NCBI RefSeq assembly: GCF_003286085.1
Contig: NW_020825338.1
Coordinates: 186,001-250,000, forward strand
Direction: 5' to 3'
Length of the DNA: 64,000 bases
Source of the DNA: Drosophila persimilis
Taxonomy: Eukaryota > Arthropoda > Insecta > Diptera > Drosophilidae
The position numbers and the translations under genes were made by a program. This document shows positions 13,060 to 25,300 of the stretch, piece after piece (the first letter of the stretch is position 1; the number at the start of each line of letters is the position of its first letter). The notes beneath the pieces are model-generated. The model ran no database searches and was not told the origin of the DNA. It saw only the letters and a list, made by a program, of their open reading frames with translations.

Positions 13060-13095
13060 GGTGTACGGTTTACGGTTTACGGTTTACGGTTACGG
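13060..13095 (+). repeat. TTTACGG heptamer repeat
   Basis: Three to four tandem copies of a seven-base GTTTACG unit with flanking variants (GTGTACG, GGTTACG). It is telomere-like in length but matches no telomeric sequence known for flies. Confidence 0.8.
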
Positions 13096-14591
13096 TGTCG
13101 AGTGGAGGTCTCCGAGTTGTGGGCTGCGGAGCGCGCGCGTTTTGACTGCCGTTTGCCGATTTCAATAAGCCATAAAAACGCTGCCTCTTGCAATCAGCTA
13201 AAACAATCTGTCCGGTCTTGGCTGTCAGAGTGTCCGCTTGTCCCCTGTCCGTTGCTATGACCAATGCAGATGCGCATGCGCTCTTGCCTGCCCGCTCTGC
13301 CACTGACACTGGCACTGGCAGTGAAAGCTCTCGCTCTAGCACTGGCGACGCGACACGAAGCTGGCGATCGGCATTCGATGATTGCGATGCGTTCGATGCG
13401 GATCCAACGGTTCCACGTCGAATGGTACCCACTGACGATATCGTACTGCCAATGAAAGGGACCCGGGCCAGAAGCTCTTGCTGCACGATGATCCACATAC
13501 ACACACGGACGAAGACTGCAACTGGGAGTGGGGCGGGAACGGGGAGTATCGCTGGGACTGGCACTGGCACTGGCACTGGGACTGGGACAGCTGGAGTGGC
13601 GCAACGAGGGACACTTTAAATGGTACAACAATCACTTATTAAAGTCAAATAGGTATTAAACAAAACACGCACCAGGAGAGCGGACAGCGGCCGGAGAGGG
13701 AAATAACTGAGTTAAACAAATATCAATAAGTGTACACAAGAACATCGACATCGACAGCTACAGAGACTGGGAATGGGACTGCGATAAAGCATTCCGCGTC
13801 CGCGTTTGTGGCCATGTCCGGTGTCCGTGTGTGCGGGCCCTGCAGATATCGCTGGCATAACTATGTACGTACATACATCCACAGAACCGGGAGAGAGATA
13901 TTCCACTCGGAGAGAGATACTTGCTCGCAACGCCCAAATCGGGGTTTTTGCTTATATTTGTTCTTGTATCCCCCTTTTTTTCTCCTTGTATTTGAACCGA
14001 TTTACTGGTGGTGCTGAGCAGTGCACAGTGGTATGCAGTGGTTTCCCAAAAGGTGACCCGAATGTTGTCGACATCACCCAAAGACATCCCTAAAGCTTGT
14101 TTGAATATATTCATATTGATCTGACAGATCTGTCCTCAAAGGGATCCTAGGTATGTAATTCCTCCAACCTTCATTCCTAAATCCTATACTAAAAGCTTTG
14201 AATTCTTGTATCTTCTTCTGAAATCCTCCATGTTTTACATTTTCTCTGGATCTTTTCGTTACCAGGTGAACCTGATTGATATCTGATCTATCTCTTATTT
14301 CGAATATCATCTGCAACCCTCTGAAATAGGCTTGTTACTTCCCAAAGTAATCTTTGAGCTACCGTTCGAGAGTGTGTCCATTACTGAGCACTCACTCAGA
14401 GCCAAAGACACAACGGAACCACTCTCCGAGCAATCCATCAGTGGGCGAATGAATAAATTTGTCGAGTACTTCACGATAAATATCTTAATTGGGATTCGTA
14501 AGACCTCCACTTGATGTTTCAGTAGCCCATAGACCAAGGTGAGACGTAGAGGGCCGCCAGGCTTGAGCTCAAGCCGAATCATAAAATAATA

Positions 14592-14624
14592 ATAATAATA
14601 ATTCCCAAACGATATTATTATTAT
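14592..14624. repeat. ATAAT inverted repeat (hairpin)
   Basis: ATAATAATAAT at 14592-14602 is followed after an 11-base loop by its exact reverse complement ATTATTATTAT at 14614-14624. The arms are A+T only, so the stem would be weak. It is probably a by-product of AAT microsatellite growth. Confidence 0.7.
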
Positions 14625-14958
14625 GGGCGATTATGTGGCGCGTATGTTTATTGTCAAATAATATCGCTCTCCGATCGGGAGTTGAGCCATAAAACTCCCG
14701 TGTAGCTCCGTCCATCGCCCATCGGCCACCGTCTACCTTCAGCACTGTGTACGGGCTCTCGTATTTTGTTTTATTTTGGTTTCTGTTTGCACAAGAGTCG
14801 AGGTGGCGATATCAGTGACGATAGGGACCCCGTGATAATGCCCCGGACACTATGGAAACAACCTACATACATACTCGTACGAGGTAGCTCTGCCGATGCC
14901 TCTGCCTGCTACCCTTTCCAACAGATATTACAGCTCTGATATGCTGCTGTTGCTTGCT

Positions 14959-14999
14959 CACGGGGATGGGGATGCGGATGGGGATGGGGATGGGGACGG
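14959..14999 (+). repeat. (GGGGAT)n hexanucleotide repeat
   Basis: Seven tandem units of GGGGAT, GCGGAT or GGGGAC. Six of the seven carry a run of four guanines, so a G-quadruplex is possible on the plus strand. A second GGGGAT array occurs at about 46186-46218. Confidence 0.85.
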
Positions 15000-17970
15000 T
15001 TATTTCGGTGGGAGTGAGAGAGTGGAATTGGGATGGGAGCGTACCAGGGCAGCTCTCTTTAGACCTTTCTGGGCTAATCAATGGAATTTGAATGTGGTTC
15101 GGTCTTTAATGTTGTAGGAACATGTTTTGACTCAGTTTCGAGCTCTACCCTGTTCTGTTCTGTTTCAGTTCTGTTTTATTTGGCTCGGCTTCCTCCGTGG
15201 CTTATCAGATGGGAGAGCAGGCTACCGTTTCCAATCTTCGCTTGTTATCGCTGGCTACCCCACCAGAGTGGGGCGGCCCCCACTAACCTATGTCGCTGTC
15301 GCTGATGTTGGTGGCGTCACACTGGCCGTCTCTATCGCACACACTTGCAGGCCCCTCTGCGAGCATTTTGTTTATGCCCTTATCTGACGGGGACGGGGAC
15401 GGGGACGGAGACCTAGGAATGCAAACCGCCATGAATGGCCGATCGACATCGACATCGACCGCCCCCTGGTCTATGGTTGGCCCTGTCTTATTTTTTTTGC
15501 GAAAGCTTCTTGGCCTCTTCTATGAGACTGCCTCCCCGATCCCAATCAGGCACTGGCGCTGGCGCTGCTTCTGAAACTGTATCTGTACCTGTATCTCTGC
15601 ACTGACATCTTGTCACATCCGCTGCGCGGCTCTGTTTGACAGCCAAACACAACTGATATTGATAATGGAAATGGAAACTGAATGGAATTGAAAAATCTAT
15701 TCAAAGCCATTGGAGCTTTTCTAAGGGTTTCGCATATGGCAGCGATGCATATATGTATGTATAATAGACAGTTTCTCCCAATTTGTGTAATAAAACAGTA
15801 GCTGAATGGACACTTATTTCTTTGATTCCCAGTTAGTTGTTGATAAAAGTCTCCATATTTTGAACGGGTAGGTACGAAGTAGGAGGAACTCATTACATAG
15901 GTCACTCCCAAAGAGATCTTGCATTTTTTATTACAAATACCAGCTTTAAATGAGTGCTGCCAAGTTCAAATAAGAATCTGTCTAGTGAGTGCCTGGATTG
16001 GATCTTTGGTTTCCCAGCCGCTGGTCGCATGTTCAACACCCAATTCGCTCAAGTGCATTCCAAAGTGGTTCAGACCCGGCCAAGACACCTGGCTATCTGT
16101 GGCTGTATTTGCCACTCTATCTGTGTGTGTGTGTCTCCGCGAGTGTGTAACATTGTTCCGCAATTGTCTGCTGCACGACCGGTAAGTGGTCTGTTTGTCA
16201 TTTGTCATGTAGCCGAGGACTGTGGACAGTGCGCCACTTGTAGAACACACTTCAGAATGCAGAATGCACTTTGGAAAGTTTCACCGATGGACAAAGCCTG
16301 CACTGTCTGTGCCAGTGCCGGTGTCGGTACTGGAGCTGCACTCGAACTATTTCAAAGAAAGATCACTATCTGTCCAACCGTGCTCCACATAGCGGAGTTC
16401 TACATCGATCAACCGTGTGTGCGAGTGCTCCAATAAACAAACCAAACCGAGCCCAACCCAACCCCAACCCCAACCCTAAACCCAACCAATCCAATCGGAA
16501 ACCTAGTGCCAGCAAGTAGACCCAGAAACAGAAACTGAAACAGGAACAGAGGCAGCAGCAACAGTACCAGCAGCAGCTCTTTCGCCCATATATCAAAATG
16601 TACGTCAATTTTCATGCTTCGGACACTTGATAGACTGAAGTGCTTTACATTGATTTCACATATACGTTTTCAAGTGATTTATTGTAAAGGCTTGTAGGCA
16701 CACTCGAGCTGGAAACTCATAATGAGCACACACCAGTACACCTGTACACATGTCTCTATCTGTATCTCCCCCTCACTCACCATCTGCGTTAGAGCTTTGG
16801 CTTAGAAGTCTGTCTGTCTGTCCATAGTTCATCGGGTCAGACTCCTTGGCAGTCTTGGAAATCGGCATAACAATGCTAAGGCGTTAGCTATCTATGGGGG
16901 CTTCGTGGGATTAAGCTGCGGTACTTTAAAGATGGAACAGACTAGAGGAGCTCAAGGTACCGTAACTTGAAGATAAGGTTATCTTTTATAGTCGAGCTAT
17001 TGAGTTATTGAGATCATCTATGAAATTATATGATACAATATGTATCGAGAGAGTACTGCCTCGATTAAAACTTCTATCTGTGGTTGCATTTCGAAGAAGC
17101 TCTTCAGAATGAAGGATGGGAACATATGTGACATACATCGTGTAATTTAACCTATTTAATGTATTTAAAAGTAAACCCTTTCAAATTGAGATATGGCTGA
17201 GGTCTAGCAATGGTCTGTCATGATAATCGTATAATTGTTGGTGTGATTCTTTGATTCATGGATGGGAATGCTTCTGTGATAGCTTCCCCCATTAAAGAGT
17301 TAAGTTAAAGTTATGTTCAAGCACGATCGAAATAGCATTCAAGTGAGAGTTGGATTATCCTCGATTTCAGATGAAGAAAAGTTGTTCGTGTTGAATCCGT
17401 TTCCTTATCAATGCTAATCCGAATGGCAACGGGGGAAATTGATTAGGTTCGAGGCGATATATCACTGAAATATATGACCCTACAGGTGGCTGCGAGCTAT
17501 GTTATATAAATCAATATAATCTTGAGGTTACCAATCCCTTCCCGCCCTCTCACCCTTACCCAACCCCATAAAGCAGTTTAATTTGGGGCATGGGGGATTG
17601 TTTGTTTTTCTGTTACTTTATTTTATTTATGCAAAATATTTCGAAAAAGAACACAAAAATTCAAAATAAAATTAAATGATTATACATTGAAAATTGTTGT
17701 TTGTTTTTGTTTTGCTTTTGGTTTTCATTCTTGTTGTTGTTGTTTGTTTCCTTTGCATTCTTATGTTGTATGTTTTTGGTTTTCCATCTGTGGGTTTTGT
17801 GTGAAACATTATACAATTTTCCATTTCCTGGCATTGGCCTGGGCCCATTCGAAGAGGAGTACGTGTTCGAGTACGAGTAGAAGCAGGAGCACATCCCTAT
17901 CTCTCTCTGTGTTTCTGATCTTGTGATCAGGTCACCCCAATACCGATCCATAAGGATCAAAGATCAAGAG

Positions 17971-18009
17971 CCATGGACCATGGACCATGGACCATAGACC
18001 ATAGACCAT
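17971..18009 (+). repeat. ATGGACC seven-base tandem repeat
   Basis: About five tandem copies of a seven-base ATGGACC/ATAGACC unit. It is a simple minisatellite within the presumed Appl downstream region. Confidence 0.85.
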
Positions 18010-18668
18010 CCACCAGGGACCGACCAATGCAGAATGCTGAAATCTTTTCCACATTAATAATAGTATATATAGCGTACAATTATTGTTGCAATTACAATTG
18101 TCTTTGAGTACATTTAATATTTAAATTTTCTTATACGTCTCTCTGGCCAGCCGTTATGCAAAAATCATAGTTGGACAAAAAGAGTTACACAAATTTTACT
18201 TTGCTTTTCCTTGCAGCTTCCTTCCATTTTGTTTGAATTTTCATTCATTCCATTTTTTGTTTTAAATTTATTTGCAATGATGAGACTACGACAAAAACAC
18301 ATCAGATTTTTGTTACAATTTAGTTGCAGCTTTTCTTTGCTTTTTTCTTTCTTTTTTGTTGTTCTTATATGCATTTGCATTTTTTTAAGTTTTGTGTAAA
18401 TCTTTTTTTGCATTATGATATTCTTTACGTTTCCATTTATTTATTCTTTTATTTAATTTTATTTATGCAGGACGGGGTTTATTTCTTACACATTTGCATC
18501 GTTTTTCTTTTCTTTTCTTTTTGTTTTTTTTTTGTTTGCTTTTAATTTTACTTTCCGCTTTTTTTGTTTTACTTTTTTGCTTCACTAAGTGTAAATATCA
18601 ATTGTTTTTTTTATGTTTTTTTTTGCCATTTTTGTGGTTGTTTTTTTTTGTTTTTGTTTTTTGTCTTT

Positions 18669-18688
18669 ATATATATATATATATATAT
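18669..18688. repeat. (TA)n microsatellite
   Basis: A run of about ten TA dinucleotides at the edge of the T-rich stretch downstream of Appl. Confidence 0.9.
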
Positions 18689-19299
18689 GTATACTTTTTC
18701 ATTTTGTTGTTGTTCTTGTTGTATTAATGAATAAATTAAAAAATATTCAAGCTTTTTTTGACTAGTTAGAGTTTTCTCTTATTTACTCGTACGCTTTTGT
18801 GTAGTTGATTTGCCTTTTTGGTTTTCGGTTTTTGGTTTCTGTTGAAATATATAGATGTGTTGGTGTGTGTGTCTTGGTATATATACGTATATATGTATAT
18901 ATTGTTGTTGCAATATATTTAGCATTATAAAGAGTGTGTATGTGTGTTGAGAGAGCGCAGGAGAGAGCCTTGGGACTTGGAGAACGTGTTGAAATGTGGA
19001 CGGGAATACTTTCCCGTCTGGAAATGGGAGAACTTTTCGAATCCATTTGATGTTATAATACATTTTTTAGGAAGCTAACGTAACGAATTATTTTCTTTTT
19101 TATTGCTCAAATCGGTTTGATTTTCCTGAATATTGAATTGATATCACAATTTAGAAAGAAATTTGAATGAGCTTGCGATTCCAGATAAGATTTTATCGAA
19201 TTTATTGAAAAGCCTATCAAAAGAAACATGACGTGGAATTTAAATGTACTTTTGATTGTGAGATTGAGATTGATTGGTTTTGATATTGGCCACAACATT

Positions 19300-19960
19300 G
19301 AATTGAGTATAAAACTGAAGTTGCAACAAAAATTGAAACTGAAATTGCCATTGCTAAAGATGCTAAAATATAAATTGAAAGCGTAATTGATAATAAAATT
19401 GTAATTGCAATTGATAATGAAATTGGGTCTGACTCTAAAATTTAAAGTACCCGTTTGATCGCAACTTGAAACTGAATCTGCAGTTGGTATTGTGACTGCA
19501 ATAATGATTGAAGCTGGAGTTGCAGTTGAAATTGAAGCCGAAATGGGAATTAAGTTCGCAATTGAAGCAAATCATCGATCGCCGAGTGCAAATATTGATT
19601 TGACAATATCAATGGCAGCCTTAATTCACATATCAAATCCAGTTTCAATTACAGCTGCAGTGTCAATCACATTCCCAGCCTCAATATCGTTTTCAATTAC
19701 AATTTCCGCCTTAAGTTCAATGAAAATGATCCTTTGAATTTCAGCGCCAATCTCAATTTAAATATCACGTTTTATTACATTTACAATTTTGACTTCATTT
19801 GACTTCGGTTTCAATTTGAATTTTAGTTGCACATCATTCTGTTTCAATAGCAATCTCAGTTTTTATCCCAGTTGTAATTTCAGCATCGGTCTCAATCTTT
19901 GTTACAATTTAACGATCAACCTTAATCGTAAAACAAGTCTCAAGATAATTGATATTAGTG
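19300..19960. repeat. Degenerate AATTGAA/TTCAATT repeat with strand switch
   Basis: From about 19300 to 19580 the plus strand is built from variants of GAAATTGAA, AACTGAA and GCAATTGA. From about 19600 to 19960 the same words appear as their reverse complements, such as TTTCAATT, CTCAATTT and CAATTTC. The two halves form a long imperfect quasi-palindrome centred near 19590. It lies in the presumed Appl downstream region. No coding sense is apparent. Confidence 0.65.
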
Positions 19961-20912
19961 ATTCGAACAATTTAAATTTATATTTAACGATCAATCGTGT
20001 AACTCGATTCCATTTTAATCTGAGATGAATCAATTTGCAACAGATTTTAAACCTGTTTTAATCTTTGTTCTCAGTTAAATTTGCGACAAGGGAAGGGCAT
20101 TCTCGCTTCGACTGCCAATATGGGAGGAAAATTTCGATTATTTGATTTAATTGAGTAACAATCTGGCTGCTCGAACAATGCGGGCCAAATATTTGCCAAG
20201 CAATCGAGCTGAGAAATGAAACTAGCCATTTCGAAATGGTTTATCTGTGAGGCACCGTCCACTTTAGTCGGTGCCAGGTTTTGTCTTTGTCTCTGTCTCC
20301 GTCCTTGTCTCCGGGGTCTGTCTCTATCTCCGCCTCCGCCTCCGTCTCCGTCTTCGTCTCCGGGTCTGGGTCCGTCTCTATTTGGGGCTCCGACTGTTGT
20401 GTGCTTATCAGACATTTGGCGCTAAGGAAATTATGCAAACACTTCGATTGCAGTTCGAGTTTTAATATGGATTCCAATGGCTACTCAACAAGGGCTCTCC
20501 TCCGCTCTGTGTGAGTGTGAGTGTTTTGTGCTGGCTTTTGAGTGAAACATGTAACATAAGAGAGAGAGAGAGAAAATGTTTTCTTTCGACTAACACACAA
20601 AATGCTGAAAAAGTTCTAAAAGTTCTTCGCTTTCTCTTTGGTTTTTGTGTTTGCAATTAGCTTAGCGTTTTGCGTTTTGCATTTGCGTTTGCATTTGGTT
20701 TTGTTACTGTTTCTTTTACGTAGCGGATTCATACAATATATACTCGTACTCGTAATTCAAGACCACCCATTTGTCAGCGATCAGCGGATCAATCGTTATT
20801 CATTATTCATGGGTCTGACCTGACCTTTCGGTTGTGTTTGCTTGTGTATAGATACATAAATACATTTATGGACATTTCTTTTTGCTTTGCTTTAAATATA
20901 TTTTATATATAC

Positions 20913-20949
<37 letters not shown>

Positions 20950-20972
20950 GTATATATATGTGTGTATATATA
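20913..20972. repeat. (TA)n microsatellite with TATG interruptions
   Basis: About 26 bases of pure TA followed by TATATATATG units to about 20972. Confidence 0.9.
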
Positions 20973-21776
20973 ATTTGTGGGATTTTACTCTGCCTCTGCC
21001 TTGCCGTATATATAGCTGTATGTGTGTGTGTGTGTATTGGGAGCGTGTGTGTGTGTGTATATAGAGAGTCCTGCATATACGGATGCATGCTCGTATAAGG
21101 ATTAGTACGCGTAGGTAGCTCTTAGGTTCACATGTGTCTCAGTGTCTCAGTATGTGTGTGTATCTATGCTTTCAGCTCTTAGCGTGGCTTTAATTGTACG
21201 AGTATTGCGTAATTTGGTAAGAGTTGCTGAGATATGATATCCGTTTTGCAAGCATTTTGACGATCTGGCGATGCTCGAAAGTATGCTACGAAGCCGCCAT
21301 GACTGTGTGTCTGCGAGTGTGTGTGTGTGTGTGTGTTCGAGAGTGACTGCATATATGTATGAGTGGGTGTTTGTAAGAGAGTGAATGTATCTATGAGTGG
21401 ACATCTGTGTGAGTGTGACTTGACAATTTATTTACTAGGAATATCTTTTTTTTTGCATTTTGCATTGCTTTTGCGTTTGCTCTTCTCTTTATTCTAGTCC
21501 TTCTGCTGCTCCAACTCTAGCTCCTTCCTTAGTGTATATATGTATGTATGTCTGTGCTTGTGTGTTGCTTTCCTGCTTTCCTGCTTTCGACTGACTCGCT
21601 GAACTCAAGTACTCTCTCCTTCTCAAGTAGAGCCACATTTCAAAAATTGGGAAATGTTGGGAAAAGCAACAGAATACTGTTTTTCGGTGTACTCGTACGA
21701 ATACGGATGTTTTGTGAAAGAGAAAACTGTATGCTTGCGTGTGTGTGTGTGTGTCTAAAAGGGAAAGGGAGTGAGT

Positions 21777-21800
<24 letters not shown>
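21777..21800 (+). repeat. (GA)n microsatellite
   Basis: A pure GA run of about 24 bases, flanked by more GA-rich sequence to about 21838. Confidence 0.9.
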
Positions 21801-21807
<7 letters not shown>

Positions 21808-22218
21808 CGAGTGAGCTTGAGATAGAGAGAGAGGGAGGATGTTTGACTGCATTTTGTTAAACATTTAAATACTTAAATTTAATTGCTTGCTTTATATTAT
21901 TTGCCATTCTGCTTGCTTTAATTTAATATATAGATGCATTACCATTCATTGGATACTTCCATCCGAATCTTCCTTCATTTGCATGTTCTGCCTTTCATTC
22001 TTAACTGCTTTTATCTCTTATTGGAACTGCGCTCCTTTTGACGAAAAAAAAACCTCTTCTTCATTTCATTTTTTGTATTTAATATTATGTTTAAGTTTCC
22101 TTTTGAAATTGTTGGTTTTTTGCTGCTGCTTTTGCGTTTTGCTGTTTGCTGTTTGCTGTTGATGTGCCGTGCTCTCGCCTGCTCGCTTGCTCTACCGCTG
22201 CCTGGCTGCTTGGGGCGC

Positions 22219-22326
22219 TTACTCTTTCACCTCGAAGTACTTATAGGTCGGATTCTCGTACCCATTGATCTGCATATTGGGCACGATCTTCTCCTCCTGT
22301 ACGATGGGATGGTGTGTGGTCACGTT
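22219..22326 (-). CDS. Appl: Appl exon 11 (cytoplasmic tail and stop)
   Basis: Thirty-five codons from NVTTHHPIVQEEK to KYFEVKE, with TAA at 22219-22221. It contains the GYENPTY motif that binds PTB-domain adaptors and directs endocytosis throughout the APP family. The tail is nearly the same as in melanogaster. Confidence 0.97.
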   Translation of the reverse strand, partial: NVTTHHPIVQEEKIVPNMQINGYENPTYKYFEVKE

Positions 22327-25300
22327 CTAGAGAGCGAAACAGAGATACAATATCAGTAAATGTTATACTCAAAAAATTTGGACAAATCAAGATAATGTTA
22401 TACTTCAGCCCGTCTGTGCTAAATGTTATCTTTATAGAACTTTTTAATATATCATGTCTTATACCAAAGGGAAATCTAACGTCTAACGTGTCACGTATAT
22501 CAAATTTATTGGCTTTGTTGGAGCTCATCCAGAATATGTCGTCCTATTGTAAGAATGCTCTGAAGAACATTAACGCGAAAAGAACTTGTTTTATGAATGA
22601 TTTGTTCAGATCCTCTTCGGGTCGGTCTTTGATGATCTTTGTTTTTTAGGGAAAGGGCTTCGTTATCCCCAGAGATGGTAAAAATTCTTTACACCATAAT
22701 ACAACACACAGCACAGAAGACTTTTCCCGCCAATCCAAGTATTATGCGCACCTGATCCACCTCAATGAAGCCCTGGGCGTGCGGCGAGCGCGATGTTCGC
22801 CACTTGGCCACGGCCACACCCACAAAGACAGCCGCCATGAGGGCGATGCCAGCAAAGGAGAGAGTGAAGTAGACGTTGCGTCCCTCCTTGGCCGCGTGCG
22901 CGTGCGCGAACTCGCGGCGCAGCGAGAAGCTCTGCAACGAGAACGAGAGAGGATAGGCTTTAGGCAGATGCGGCACGAGTTGGCGCCGCAGCTCAAATAC
23001 CGATTCGCGGTGGCCCAGATCGTGGGTCATGAAGTGCTGCACCTGCGGCTCGGCCTCTTGGTGGGCCACGGCAGCAGCCACATCCTCCACCGCCCGTTGA
23101 ACGGCATCATCGTCAACCGTTGGCAGCACGGTCTGCACCTTGGTGCTGCAATGAGGGAGACACATCAGTCATGCTATTACTCTGAGAAAGAGATCTGCAG
23201 ATCAGGAGATAGTACTCACCTGACAGTGGCCTCGGCGTACTCGGCATCGGCCAGGTCCTTCTCGCTCTTGGTTGTGTCGAGATTCAGGTTGGCTGCGGTG
23301 ACGAGGCCGCCATCGATGCCCAGCTCCTTGCTGTTGATGCTCTTGTCTTGCTGCTGCGACTGCTGTTGCTGTTGCTGTGCCTGCAACTGGGCTGGGGACT
23401 GGGACTGAGAGGAGGACTGGAACTGGGACGGGGATTGGGACTGCTGCTCGGCCGCCTGCGACTTGAGCATGTCGTCAACCTTCTTGGCCTCCATGCGTAG
23501 CTTTTCCTCGCGCAGCTTCTCACGCTCGGCGGCCCGCTGCTCCTTTCGCTGTTTTTCGGCCAGACGCAGACGCTCCTTCTCGGCCACCTTGCGTTCGATC
23601 TCGATGCGGTACTTATCCAAAATGCCCGCCTCTGCCTCCTCGCTCATGCCAAGCGACGAGCCGGGAATGTCGTCCTTGCTGCGCAGAGCCAGGATGTAAT
23701 CGTTCATCAGCTGAGCGATTTTGGCGGACAGCTCCGGGTAGCGCTTCAGCATGGTCATCGACTGGTTTACCGCCCGATCGATGTCGATCAGACGCTCCAG
23801 AGTGCGGGGTCGCTCAGAGGCAGCCGCCTCCAGGCCTCCCGGTCCCCCCGAGTTCAACAGGTGGCGGTAGTGTGCCAGTGCATGGGCGCGGTCCTTATGC
23901 AAGGCCCGCAGCAGCTTTTGCAGACACTTCTCCACGTGATGGGCCTGTCGGGGGATCAGCAGATTATTACCCGTACGTTATAAGCACAATAAAATGGGCA
24001 AAATCTTTCACAAAAAGGTATCCCAATTCGATGTCTACCAGGGGTATAAGGCATCCAGTAGAGTATGGGAAGCGCTCCTTTTGTCTAACGAAAGATAAGT
24101 TTCGACGGTTCGGATCTTTGAATAATTTACTTTGTAGGACATTTCATTAAATTCGTTATACAATCTGTCAATATTTCTTTCGATTGTTGCCCATTAAAAT
24201 TGTTTAAATGTTTTCCGCAAATATCATAGCTGGCATTTATTATTTGAGTGGTGGAGAGACTTTTGATAACTTAAAATAATGCTTCGAAGCGCTTCCCGCC
24301 TTATCGCTCTTATCGATTTAATAAGGATAAGGGATCTGATAGAACCGGACCGGACGGAGTGGGGCTGCGGCTGCGGCTGTGGTTGTATACTCACGTTGGG
24401 CGGCTGCTCGGTAAGGGCCTGGGTGTAGCAGGTCATGGCCTCGCGCTTCCTCTGGTTGATGTGGGCGAGGACGCGTTGCTGGTGCATAGCGGCCAGCTGG
24501 TGCTTCTCGGCGTTGCCTTCTTCCTCGAGTGCCTGAACAGAAGTCTAAAATTACATTCCCATATAAAGACGTATTGCACACCAAGAGAGAAAGATTATCA
24601 GCATGGGGAATTTTCCGTCGATCGGTATCAATAAGTCGATCGGTTAAACGGTTCTTAAACGGATTTTTTCAGTTAGCTTTTCAAATTTTCTGTGGTTCTG
24701 TGGTTCGTTCGTATCGCGTGAAATGCAGTTGGGTACAGGTTGGGGGTGTGTCAGGTGGCTTTTTGTCATTAGCCTTGTCATTAGGGCTCGATAGGATAGA
24801 TGGAGCAATGTCTGAACAATGTCCAAGAATTGCGTGGGTGGTGCCGCTACAGAACTGGTGCTGCAGAGAAAGACAGAGACAGTGAGGAGAGAGAGGGGGA
24901 GGGAGAGCGAGAACGAGAGTGCGGTGCAATGTGCAGGCCACAAATGATTGATGCAGTAGCATTCGAGGCTGGTCGGAACGGAACGGGACGGGTCTGGCAG
25001 GGACATGGATGGATACTCGTATATACACATGGATGCAGATGGCTCTGTGCTCTGAATGGAGAAGCGCAGCGGCTATGTAAGCAGCGTTTGTAAGATTATT
25101 TGCCGAGAAGTACGAGCAGTACACACACACACAAACAGGTATACGTATGTGTAGGTAGGTATATATGTATGTATATAGCCACAAGGCCAAGACTGGCAGT
25201 CCAATGGGAATACTGGATCGTTTCGGTTCGGTTCGGTTCGGATCGGGTTGGTTTGTCCGTTCTGTTCTGTTCTGGTGGTGGGAGGAGGGGGGTTTGGGGC

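Larger units (their letters stand above)
12931..17600. other. Non-coding spacer between vnd and Appl
   Basis: No recognisable gene. The stretch holds short G-rich direct repeats: a (TGGCAC/TGGGAC)n run at about 13555-13592, (GGGGAT)n at 14959-14999 and (GGGGAC)n at 15388-15405. It also has an ATAAT hairpin near 14592-14624, a (CCCAACC)n run near 16450-16490 and AT-rich DNA at 16900-17520. Open frames on both strands are rich in Gly/Thr or Ser/Leu and look like translations of the repeats. Confidence 0.6.
17601..22218 (-). other. Appl: Probable Appl 3' UTR, possibly including a long neural extension
   Basis: This stretch lies directly downstream of the Appl stop codon. On the minus strand, candidate AATAAA signals occur at 21488-21493 and 21427-21432, which would give a short 3' UTR of about 0.75 kb. 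Further down, at 17600-18700, the minus strand is strongly A-rich with many CAAAA and AACAAC words and more AATAAA-type sequences. That composition is typical of distal ends of Drosophila neuronal 3' UTRs. Dinucleotide microsatellites lie at 18669-18688, 20913-20972 and 21777-21800. No other gene is visible. The extent of the UTR is inference. Confidence 0.45.

Noticed and set aside
16450-16490. CCCAACC/CCCTAAA run resembling telomeric repeat
   Set aside because: It is a short degenerate simple repeat, with no subtelomeric context.
22779-23408. 209-codon plus-strand frame
   Set aside because: It is antisense to Appl exons 8-10 and crosses their introns; composition only.
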